Below are positions 44,899-52,178 of a DNA stretch of 64,000 nucleotides, in pieces. The translations under genes were made by a program, and so were the position numbers. The stretch is taken from the NCBI GenBank assembly GCA_002840275.1, contig PHAB01000013.1:1-64000 (forward strand). Direction: 5' to 3'. The DNA is from Firmicutes bacterium HGW-Firmicutes-14. Lineage in GTDB: Bacteria > Bacillota > Thermincolia > Thermincolales > UBA2595. Under the pieces are notes generated by a model. It did not search any database and was not told the origin of the DNA. It saw only the letters and a list, made by a program, of their open reading frames with translations. Each line of letters starts with the position of its first letter. Positions within the stretch are counted from its first letter, which is position 1.

Positions 44899-45024
44899 GG
44901 TACCACTCCTTTTGCATCTTATTTTCCGTGGCTTGTATAAATTATAGCATTGCTTTCACAAATAAAAACAGATGTATATACCCTAACGAAATGTCCCCAT
45001 TTTATGAGTACTTTTGCTCATCAT

Positions 45025-46452
45025 TTAATCGGGACAAATTGCCCAATCAGGCAAACTGATTATTATTTCCGTTCCCAACCCGGAAATACTCTTAATCCGA
45101 AACTCTCCGTTTAACAATCTGGTCCTGGCTTCCATATTGGGCAATCCGTTACCGCAGAAATAAAAATCCCTGGGATTACAGGACATCACCTCACTCAAAA
45201 CAAACCCTTTACCATTATCTTTTAGGCTCATAAACAGGTGATTTTTATTGGTAAGGCCGAGGGCAACCCAGATGCGGCTGGCATCTGCGTGCTGAATGAC
45301 ATTATATGTGCCCTCAAGAAAGATTTTACTCAGATGGTTGGCCACATCGGAATTAACTCTGGTTAAATCAAGTTTAGAGTCGCAAAAGTAATCAATGGAT
45401 AACTGGTAATCATTTTTTAGTCTGGCAATGTTTTCTCGGAAAAAATCATTTAAATTGGTATCCAATTCCGGCTGTAAGCCGATAATATAATTGCGGATAT
45501 TTTGAACTACGTCCCCCAATCTCTTGGAACTTATTTCCATTTGCTTGCCCAGTTCAGGTAAAATCTTTTTTGCATCTTCGCCTGCTGACTGGATGGAAAT
45601 ACCAATACCGAAGAGAGACTGCAATACATCATCATGTAAATCTCTCCCAAAACGCTCCCGTTCCAGTAAGACACCCTGACGTCGATAACTTGCATCGAGA
45701 CGCCTTTGTTTTTCGATGTCAAAAACAGCCAATATTCTAGTGAAGAAAAAGGTAACTATAAAGCCAGTAAAAGCCCGCAGTAATTCGACCCTAATACCGG
45801 TATGGTTATAGATCAGATCTTCATTGATCACATTAGCTGGAAAAAAAGGCGCCTCCGGTACCACCAGTCCATCAAATATGCCAAAAAAAATAAAAGCTCC
45901 GAGAGCAATCCTTAAGCTGCTCACCAGAGAACCTGTTTCGATTACTCTCAGTTCCTTGATTTGCAGTACCAATGCAAAGGCAGCAAGCAGACCACCTGGC
46001 AGAGCCATCAGGTACCTGGCCCAGACCTCACTGACATTCAACCAGACCAGCAATTCGGGTGTGCCTATTTTAAATATAAATATTAAATAGATTCCCAGCC
46101 ATAAACTAAATATAGATACAGGAATGAACAAAAGCCGCCGATGGCTTCCCCATGTGTCGGTCACCAGTTTCGCACCAAAAATAAATAAAGATAAAAATGA
46201 AATTCCTTCGACCAATCTCTGCAGAGCAATTAGCTTCCAGATAGATTCCTGTCCAACGTCCGGAATCTGAAAAGGGATAAAAATATTACCCCAATCGCTC
46301 AATCCATGAAGTATACCAAAGGCAGCCAAAAAACTTACGCTGTGAGCTAAGCGGAAAGTACTATAACTTCTATACTGCATAGCAATGGCAAGCCCCATAC
46401 TATAAAAGCTCAAGCCGTATAAAAATTCCATTCCTATTAAGATGTCTTCCAT
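45025..46452 (-). CDS. NarX-type sensor histidine kinase 1 (multi-TM sensor)
   Basis: 475 residues. Residues 1-235 form seven to eight membrane helices with short loops, a membrane sensor rather than a periplasmic one. Then a HisKA_3 domain (ERFGRDLHDDVLQSLFGIGISIQ) and a HATPase with N box HLSKIFLEGTYNVIQHA and G box KDNGKGF. No HAMP or PAS domain. Paralog of the next kinase. Signal unknown; quinone state or redox is a reasonable guess in this context (inference). Confidence 0.9.
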   Translation of the reverse strand: MEDILIGMEFLYGLSFYSMGLAIAMQYRSYSTFRLAHSVSFLAAFGILHGLSDWGNIFIPFQIPDVGQESIWKLIALQRLVEGISFLSLFIFGAKLVTDTWGSHRRLLFIPVSIFSLWLGIYLIFIFKIGTPELLVWLNVSEVWARYLMALPGGLLAAFALVLQIKELRVIETGSLVSSLRIALGAFIFFGIFDGLVVPEAPFFPANVINEDLIYNHTGIRVELLRAFTGFIVTFFFTRILAVFDIEKQRRLDASYRRQGVLLERERFGRDLHDDVLQSLFGIGISIQSAGEDAKKILPELGKQMEISSKRLGDVVQNIRNYIIGLQPELDTNLNDFFRENIARLKNDYQLSIDYFCDSKLDLTRVNSDVANHLSKIFLEGTYNVIQHADASRIWVALGLTNKNHLFMSLKDNGKGFVLSEVMSCNPRDFYFCGNGLPNMEARTRLLNGEFRIKSISGLGTEIIISLPDWAICPD

Positions 46453-46467
46453 TCCTTCCCCCCCAAG

Positions 46468-47922
46468 CTAATTTGCCGCCTTACCGAACTGACCGCCGGC
46501 AGGAAAAGTCAGGGATATCCTGGTGCCCATTTTGGGAGCTGAAATTACTTCGAGACTTCCTTGCAACCGCTGAGCACGAAACTTCATGTTGGTCAGCCCA
46601 TGATGTTCGGCCAAATCTGTATTTTCCGCTGAAGATAAATTAAAACCTTTTCCATCGTCAATTATTAAAACATTGATATTCTGTCGATTTCCATTATGCA
46701 CCGGTGATACCTGTATCTCCACCTGACTGGCATGAGCGTGCTTAACAATATTAAAGAGGGCCTCTTTTAGAATGTGGTCTATATTGCTGGCCTGTCTTGG
46801 GGTTAAAATAATATCGTTTTCCAGGTTATTCTTAATTTTTAAATGCAACATTGACAAACCTTTAAATTCTTGACCCAAAGTCTCCAGCAGGTCTTTCAAT
46901 CCTTGCTCCTCTTGATGTACCTGGAGTATATTGCCAATGTAGTTTCGCAAAAGGACCATAGTCTTTCTTAGCTTGTCCTGAGAGTCATCCAATTGGGCTG
47001 CCAAAGCTTCTGTTTCACCTTGCTGTAACATTAACTTGCCGGTCTCTAAAACCAGGCCTACACTGTAAATTGATTGCATTATTCCATCATGTAAATCCCT
47101 GCCCAATCTTTCTCTTTCCTGAACAACAATACTCTGATGCATGACCTGGGCCAATCGTTGGTTTTGCTCTTCATCAAAAATGTTAATGAGCTTAATAATA
47201 ATAAAGGCTATGACAAGTCCTAACAAAGCGCGGAAAATTTGTACCGGCAGGCCGATGAAATTAAAAAACGTTTCTGTGTTTAAAAAGTTCCCAGGCCAAA
47301 AACCAACCGGTAATACAACCAAACCGGAGAAAAAACCATATAGCAAGAAACATATACCGCCCAGTTGGCAATATCTGGCGGCACTTTTCAGATTAAATCC
47401 CTTAAATAAACCTGCTTGAATAAAAAAAGCTATCCCGGTAACGAGTGCGCCTGGAAAAGCGAGGATATATCGAGCCGCGGTAGTGCTATAAATGGCCCAA
47501 TAGCCGCAATTTTCAACTCCTGCTACAGCTAAATCCCAACCTACAAATTTAATAAACCAGATTCCGGCTAAGATTAATGGCAAATATTTAATTGGATAAT
47601 ACTTTTTGATAGAGTCGACAAGCAAGTTAACTCCAAAAAGAAATAAAAACAGGAAGGAAGTTGCCACAACCATGGCTTCAGCAATATGAAAAACATTATA
47701 CCCGGACATGTCACCAGCCCGCATTTCCATAGGCATATATATTTTGGCCCATTCGGCCCAAGCATGAATTAGTCCAAATACAGCTAAAAACCATAAAGAT
47801 TTTGATAATACAAACTCACTGTCTTTGCGGGATTGAATGGCCAAAGACAGGCCCAGGGTGAAAAATGCTAAGCCATAGAAAAAATATATTAGAGACATGT
47901 TGGCTATAATAAAATTTTGCAC
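46468..47922 (-). CDS. NarX-type sensor histidine kinase 2 (multi-TM sensor)
   Basis: 484 residues with the same layout as the first kinase: a multi-helix membrane domain (1-245), HisKA_3 (ERLGRDLHDGIMQSIYSVGLVLE), HATPase (HILKEALFNIVKHA; IDDGKGF). A GTG at 47922 with AAGGAG 11 bases upstream is the likely start; an internal ATG is an alternative. The two kinases are adjacent, and each may pair with one of the two response regulators. Confidence 0.9.
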   Translation of the reverse strand: MQNFIIANMSLIYFFYGLAFFTLGLSLAIQSRKDSEFVLSKSLWFLAVFGLIHAWAEWAKIYMPMEMRAGDMSGYNVFHIAEAMVVATSFLFLFLFGVNLLVDSIKKYYPIKYLPLILAGIWFIKFVGWDLAVAGVENCGYWAIYSTTAARYILAFPGALVTGIAFFIQAGLFKGFNLKSAARYCQLGGICFLLYGFFSGLVVLPVGFWPGNFLNTETFFNFIGLPVQIFRALLGLVIAFIIIKLINIFDEEQNQRLAQVMHQSIVVQERERLGRDLHDGIMQSIYSVGLVLETGKLMLQQGETEALAAQLDDSQDKLRKTMVLLRNYIGNILQVHQEEQGLKDLLETLGQEFKGLSMLHLKIKNNLENDIILTPRQASNIDHILKEALFNIVKHAHASQVEIQVSPVHNGNRQNINVLIIDDGKGFNLSSAENTDLAEHHGLTNMKFRAQRLQGSLEVISAPKMGTRISLTFPAGGQFGKAAN

Positions 47923-48015
47923 CTTTTATTCATCTCCTTATAATGATAACTATTACTATCCTTCAATGTTAATTTTAAGTTTTCTTCTCTTATTTGGCAA
48001 ACAACAAAACATGGT

Positions 48016-48069
48016 AAACACCCTTTCCCCATCAACACAATGCGCCGGTGGTGTCGAGAAAGGGTACCA
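48016..48069 (-). other. Structured leader or hairpin of unknown kind
   Basis: Between octaheme stop (48143) and kinase 2 start: outer arms GGTACCCTTTC and GAAAGGGTGTTTACC with an internal arm CGACACCACC/TTGTGTTG. It could be a leader element of the kinase gene. I match it to no known riboswitch. The rest of 47923-48082 shows nothing clear. Confidence 0.35.
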
Positions 48070-48076
48070 GGGAATT

Positions 48077-48116
48077 AGAGAAAAAATGGCTAGGGAAATA
48101 ACTCTCTAGCCATTTT
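48077..48116 (-). terminator. Terminator after the octaheme cytochrome
   Basis: 11-bp stem AAAATGGCTAG/CTAGCCATTTT (48083-48116) with T-run. Confidence 0.85.
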
Positions 48117-48142
48117 GTGCAAATATTTTATTAAGCTGCGGC

Positions 48143-50107
48143 TTATTTTTTCTGATGGCAGGTACCGCAGGTGTTGGTGTACGGAACAGGCATCGGTATC
48201 TTGGATTTATCGGGTACATCAAACACATGTGAGGTGATGTCCCCGTGGAGATTTTCCCCGATCTGATTAAGGCCGGCGCCGCTGTTGGCGGTCTTGACGT
48301 TGTGGCAGGCAATGCAATTGGCACCCATGTCTGCGCCGGTTTTGGCTTTCTGATGCTCAGTCAGGTCGATGCTGGTATGACAGGAGAGACATAAGCTGTT
48401 ATCAGATACACCTGAGAGCTGGTGACGGTCTGTGCCAGGCGCATGAAGGTCATGGCACGAGGAACAGGTCACTAACTGCGATCCGTTTCGGTATTTACGC
48501 GACTGAATAAAGTCGGTATATTGCTGATGATGCGCCTTCGAAAATAATCCGTCATCCCACATGTCACCCTTTGCAGAATCGTTGCGTGATGTGTTGTTGG
48601 CCAGGAAATCAGCCCGGCTGGTCCCGGCAACCATCATTTTGTTTTCGCTGTTGAGGGGTGAATCCTTTTTAATTCCGAAGGAATCGTTCCCCTGGGGACG
48701 GCTGTGGCACTGGGCACAAATCACCGTTTCCCGCTCCGGTGTAAGGTTCTGAGGAGTAACAATGGCCTTCCCTTTACCACCCGCTGCTACGTGTTCGGAT
48801 CCGGGACCATGGCAGGTCTCACAGCCGATGTTCAATTCCTGCTTCTCCCCGGCTATCGGGTGCAGCTCGCCATTGGGGTCAGCCACGCCTGTAGCCATGA
48901 ATTCGCCGGTGCCGGCATCCTGGGTAAGGCTATAGCTATTAAAGTGGCAGGTCGCGCACTGAACGTCGACGGCGTTTTTAGCGGCTGGCTGTGATTTGAA
49001 TACCGGGGTTCCAGTCGGGTCTTCTATCCACCAGTCCATGTGATAATCGCGCCACTGCATTCTGACACGTTCTTTGGAAGCTTCGTCACCCCTGGAGTTG
49101 TACTGCAGCGGGAGCATGTGAATGCTGTTGCCGGCTGTGGTCAGATAACGCTGCTTATATACGCCGCCGCCATAAGTAAGCTTCACTTCTTTTGTGAAGG
49201 GGCTGGCCGGGTCCGACGGATTCTTGACGTTGGTGAAGGTCATCTTATACTTGCCGTCAGTGTCCTTGAACACCTTCACCGTAGCCCATACATTACCAAG
49301 TTTCCCATCAGGGTCCGGATTTGTTTCCGAGGTCTTAAATTTATCGAACTTACGCTTCTCATCGTAATCGTAGAAATAAATGGTGGTACCCGTAGAAGTA
49401 AACTTGTTTTCCAATGCGGCAAACATGTTATACTCGGCGTCATCAGCATCAAACTTGCCCGCATCCTGAAGGCCGCTCGGTTCTCCCGGCACCATGAAGC
49501 CGTTCTTGTGCGCCGTCTTCTTAACATCTGATTTATCGTTATGGCATCCGAGACAGGAACTGGTGCCAACAAAAGTCGCTTCGGTGGAGGGTTTGGTGGA
49601 CACCGTGACCTCAACCACCCCTTTATTTAGCGAATTGCCGGTCACCGCTGCCCGGGTGAGGCTGCCGCCGGGCAGATGCTCAGTATCCTCATCAGCCGGC
49701 TGTACATAGATAAAGTACTTATCTGATTCGCCTGTTGCGAGGCTGGCAATCTCCGCCTTCCCTTCGGCGTCAGTAACCCCCTTTTGGTAGGTCGATACAC
49801 CTCCGCCGGACGGGGTAAAGTTACCGTTGATCAGATCTTCAAGGGGCTCATCCACGGTAAGGGCTTCGGCAGAATAATTGCCGAACTCCTTGTCGTCCCG
49901 GGAAATTGGCACGGCGGCGAGAGCTTCTACGTCTGCCGCGGGAATTGCAAAGACCGTAGCCCCAACGACAGGCGCCCCCGAGGTATCCTTCAATGAAAAA
50001 TTCGGTCCTGATTTGGAACTACAGCCCGCTGTAACAGCAAAGGCGGTTAACATAAGTACTAACGAAACCAACCATATCTTTCTGTTCAGTTTAATTTCCT
50101 CCCTCAC
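48143..50107 (-). CDS. Octaheme c-type cytochrome lipoprotein
   Basis: About 655 residues. Signal with lipobox (LVLMLTAFAVTAGCSS), so anchored outside the membrane. An N-terminal carboxypeptidase-regulatory or Ig-like domain (SLKDTSGAPVVGATVFAIP) precedes eight CxxCH sites: CLGCH, CATCH, CETCH, CAQCH, CSSCH, CLSCH, CIACH, CGTCH. None is CxxCK or CX15CH, which argues against Otr and MccA. The start is uncertain: GTG at 50107 has no ribosome site, while GGGAGG sits before a CTG at 50089 (649 residues). Likely terminal reductase or extracellular electron conduit fed by the NrfD complex (inference). Confidence 0.85.
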   Translation of the reverse strand: MREEIKLNRKIWLVSLVLMLTAFAVTAGCSSKSGPNFSLKDTSGAPVVGATVFAIPAADVEALAAVPISRDDKEFGNYSAEALTVDEPLEDLINGNFTPSGGGVSTYQKGVTDAEGKAEIASLATGESDKYFIYVQPADEDTEHLPGGSLTRAAVTGNSLNKGVVEVTVSTKPSTEATFVGTSSCLGCHNDKSDVKKTAHKNGFMVPGEPSGLQDAGKFDADDAEYNMFAALENKFTSTGTTIYFYDYDEKRKFDKFKTSETNPDPDGKLGNVWATVKVFKDTDGKYKMTFTNVKNPSDPASPFTKEVKLTYGGGVYKQRYLTTAGNSIHMLPLQYNSRGDEASKERVRMQWRDYHMDWWIEDPTGTPVFKSQPAAKNAVDVQCATCHFNSYSLTQDAGTGEFMATGVADPNGELHPIAGEKQELNIGCETCHGPGSEHVAAGGKGKAIVTPQNLTPERETVICAQCHSRPQGNDSFGIKKDSPLNSENKMMVAGTSRADFLANNTSRNDSAKGDMWDDGLFSKAHHQQYTDFIQSRKYRNGSQLVTCSSCHDLHAPGTDRHQLSGVSDNSLCLSCHTSIDLTEHQKAKTGADMGANCIACHNVKTANSGAGLNQIGENLHGDITSHVFDVPDKSKIPMPVPYTNTCGTCHQKK

Positions 50108-50248
50108 AATAGAATTATCTTGCTTGGTGAAAAAATGGACAAAATAAGGCGCACTCTTTTTTGGCTTTAAACACCACCTCCAGAAAATATCTAACCTGAT
50201 TGTAACTGTTCCTGCAATCTTTAACACGATGGTGTTCGTCCTAATCAG

Positions 50249-50275
50249 GGGACATTTTGTCCCAAAATTTGTCCC
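50249..50275. promoter_or_regulatory. Candidate response-regulator site 2
   Basis: GGGACA (50249) inverted to TTTGTCCC (50256-50263), then a direct copy TTTGTCCC (50268-50275), about 145 bases before the octaheme cytochrome. See also 40715-40735. Confidence 0.5.
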
Positions 50276-50302
50276 AAATTCTGACCCCCGCCGTAAATGA
50301 AC

Positions 50303-50330
50303 AAAAACACGCAGCATTTAACTGCGTGTT
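50303..50330 (-). terminator. Terminator after response regulator 2
   Basis: 9-bp stem AACACGCAG/CTGCGTGTT followed by T-rich bases on the minus strand. Confidence 0.85.
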
Positions 50331-50347
50331 TGAAAGGAAGAATGAAA

Positions 50348-51010
50348 TTAATCTCCGCCGAGATTGTACTTTATGCCAAAGGCAATTGCTTGTGATCTTT
50401 TGTCAAAATTTAATTTCTGCAAAATATTGCTTACATAATTTCGTACAGTCTTTTCAGCTAGAAAAAGTTCCCCAGCTATTTGCCTGTTAGTTTTCCCTTC
50501 GGCCATTAAAACCAATACCTTTTTTTCCTGATCCGTTAGTCTGTTTATTGACTCAGGAACATCAATACGCTCTTTTAAGATAGCCTTTTTCAATTTTTCC
50601 ACAACCCTTTTTGTTACGACAGGGTCTAATAAAACTTGTCCTTGCCCCACTTTTTCTACAGCCTCAATTAAATCATTACTTCCAATTTGTTTTAACACAT
50701 ATCCGTCCGCTCCAGCTGCTAACGAAGCAAAAACCGCTTCGTCGTCGGCATGGGATGTTAACATTATGACCTTGATGTTGGGATTATTTTGTTTGATTTC
50801 TCTACACGCTTCAATTCCACTTAGTCCGGACATGCGAATGTCCATGACCACTACATCGGGATTTAATTCACGGGATAGTTTGATAGCATCTTCACCTGAG
50901 CAGGCTTCACCAACAACTTCAATATTAGAGTAGTATTGAAAAAGAGTCTTTAAACCCAAAATCTGAACTTCATAATCATCAACTAATACCAACTTAACTT
51001 TCGGGCTCAT
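50348..51010 (-). CDS. NarL/LuxR-family response regulator 2
   Basis: 220 residues. Receiver domain: DDYE acidic pair (one Glu differs from response regulator 1, which has DDHE), phospho-Asp in VVMDIRMSGLSG, MLTSHAD, YVLKQI. LuxR HTH: LTDQEKKVLVLMAEGKTNRQIAGELFLAEKTVRNYVSNIL. GGAAGG before the ATG. Single-gene unit just upstream of the octaheme gene, separated by a terminator; probably activates it through the TTTGTCCC pair (inference). Confidence 0.92.
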   Translation of the reverse strand: MSPKVKLVLVDDYEVQILGLKTLFQYYSNIEVVGEACSGEDAIKLSRELNPDVVVMDIRMSGLSGIEACREIKQNNPNIKVIMLTSHADDEAVFASLAAGADGYVLKQIGSNDLIEAVEKVGQGQVLLDPVVTKRVVEKLKKAILKERIDVPESINRLTDQEKKVLVLMAEGKTNRQIAGELFLAEKTVRNYVSNILQKLNFDKRSQAIAFGIKYNLGGD

Positions 51011-51214
51011 TTTCTTCCCTTCCTTTTGCCAAATAAAATGAAAAAACCTAACCAGATACTAAATAATATATTGGGTAGATTTCTCAGGATTAAATAAGCT
51101 ATTAACTTATTATAACATAGGGTTTTGCAAATCAACAGAGTTCTTGGCGGCGGTCAGCTATCGGGCGTCTCGCCCGGACACCCAGGACTCTATCGCAAAA
51201 ACGCAACAAAAAAA

Positions 51215-51282
51215 GGACTTCACGCTACTCGCTGAAAATCGCTGAAACCCTTGTCAGTATTCGTGTGGTGCCCGAGACCGGG
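51215..51282 (-). repeat. tRNA-Leu 3' fragment with terminator (fragment C)
   Basis: 51266-51282 is TGGTGCCCGAGACCGGG, identical to fragment B and to the 3' end of the intact tRNA-Leu. On the minus strand a hairpin (51250-51215) and T-run follow. About 51164-51282 as a whole resembles fragment A over its length. Gap 51011-51163: the promoter region of response regulator 2, no clear boxes. Confidence 0.75.
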
Positions 51283-51294
51283 TAATCATTTATT

Positions 51295-51465
51295 CTATGT
51301 TTCGTTAATCTTATCCTTCAACTTTTTTGCCATAAAATTTACCCAACAAATATCCACATAAACACCCCTAATGTCTATTTTACCTGGACTATTAATATCC
51401 TGAGCAATCTTATCAGATGCCTTAATTATATAGTTAAATCCACTATTAAGCCAAATACGGTTCAT
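51295..51465 (-). CDS. Small hypothetical protein
   Basis: 56 residues from ATG 51465 with GGAGG 5 bases upstream. Starts MNRIWLNSGFNYIIKASDKIA; no membrane segment, two Cys/Trp-containing stretches. Lies between tRNA-Leu fragment C and the intact tRNA-Leu, so probably cargo of a small integrated segment. No family recognised. Confidence 0.45.
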   Translation of the reverse strand: MNRIWLNSGFNYIIKASDKIAQDINSPGKIDIRGVYVDICWVNFMAKKLKDKINET

Positions 51466-51590
51466 GCTTCCTCCGTCGAAAATCACCTAATTGGACTGTA
51501 ACACTTTACCTTTTTTGGTTATACCTATTGTAACGCGTTTTATTAGTCCAAATTGGCGGGTATAAGGAGTTAATTATCAATTATGCCAGG

Positions 51591-51740
51591 ATGTTTTCCT
51601 TAACTGAAGATGAAACGTATCTTAAGAACGCCGGCGACGTCTCACGAGCTATGGTCAGGACCGAGGAAGAGTTACACAAGTACCTCAAGAAGAACTCAAA
51701 AGTGAGTTGGTTACCAAAATATCATAGAGAAAAAGTCTAA
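51591..51740 (+). CDS. Possible 49-residue ORF or gene remnant
   Basis: Reads MFSLTEDETYLKNAGDVSRA and ends KVSWLPKYHREKV. The frame is open upstream to near a GGAG at 51565, without a clear start. Good charged composition but no family recognised. May be the tail of a truncated gene. Confidence 0.3.
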   Translation: MFSLTEDETYLKNAGDVSRAMVRTEEELHKYLKKNSKVSWLPKYHREKV

Positions 51741-51746
51741 AAAAGC

Positions 51747-51774
51747 AAAAAATAATACCCACCGAAAGGTGGGT
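51747..51774 (-). terminator. Terminator after tRNA-Leu
   Basis: 7-bp stem ACCCACC/GGTGGGT with GAAA-type loop and a run of six T on the minus strand. Confidence 0.9.
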
Positions 51775-51786
51775 TGTGTTTATTCC

Positions 51787-51875
51787 TGGTGCCCGAGACC
51801 GGGGTCGAACCGGTACGAGGGGTAAACCTCGCAGGATTTTAAGTCCTGTGCGTCTGCCAGTTCCGCCACTCGGGC
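51787..51875 (-). tRNA. tRNA-Leu (anticodon UAA)
   Basis: 89 bases including CCA. Acceptor GCCCGAG/CTCGGGC, class II long variable arm, anticodon loop CTTAAAA with TAA, T-arm GGTTCGA. The T-loop side differs slightly from fragment A. Three 3' fragments of this gene lie to the left. Confidence 0.95.
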
Positions 51876-51885
51876 AATATATACC

Positions 51886-51964
51886 AATTGACAATTAACA
51901 GTTGACAATGGACAATTGTTTCTTATTCATTGTCAATTGTCAATTATCAATTGTCAATTGAATT
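51886..51964. repeat. CAATTGTCAATT-type repeat, copy 2
   Basis: About 80 bases of tandem and inverted TTGACAATTG/CAATTGTCAA units between tRNA-Leu and tRNA-Cys; can fold into long hairpins. Same unit as 30826-30859. Confidence 0.8.
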
Positions 51965-51967
51965 AAA

Positions 51968-52042
51968 TGGAGGCGGCACCCGGATTCGAACCGGGGATAA
52001 AGGATTTGCAGTCCTCTGCCTTAACCACTTGGCCATGCCGCC
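51968..52042 (-). tRNA. tRNA-Cys (anticodon GCA)
   Basis: 75 bases including CCA. Acceptor GGCGGC/GCCGCC, anticodon loop CTGCAAA, T-loop GGTTCGAATCC. Followed by tRNA-Leu in the same direction, so probably one transcript. Confidence 0.95.
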
Positions 52043-52076
52043 CCAACTAACCGTATATGTCTCGGTGACAAATAAT

Positions 52077-52105
52077 ATATTAACATATACGGTGTATCAA
52101 GTCAA
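52077..52105 (-). promoter_or_regulatory. Promoter of tRNA-Cys (and tRNA-Leu)
   Basis: Minus strand: TTGACT (52105-52100), 17-base spacer, TAATAT (52082-52077). A 10-bp inverted repeat, ACCGTATATG/CATATACGGT (52050-52092), spans the -10 region. Confidence 0.8.
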
Positions 52106-52178
52106 CAGGATTAACCCTGAAATGTACTGCCACAAAAGGAAATATGCACATACAGAACAGGCTGTACGAATGTCCATA

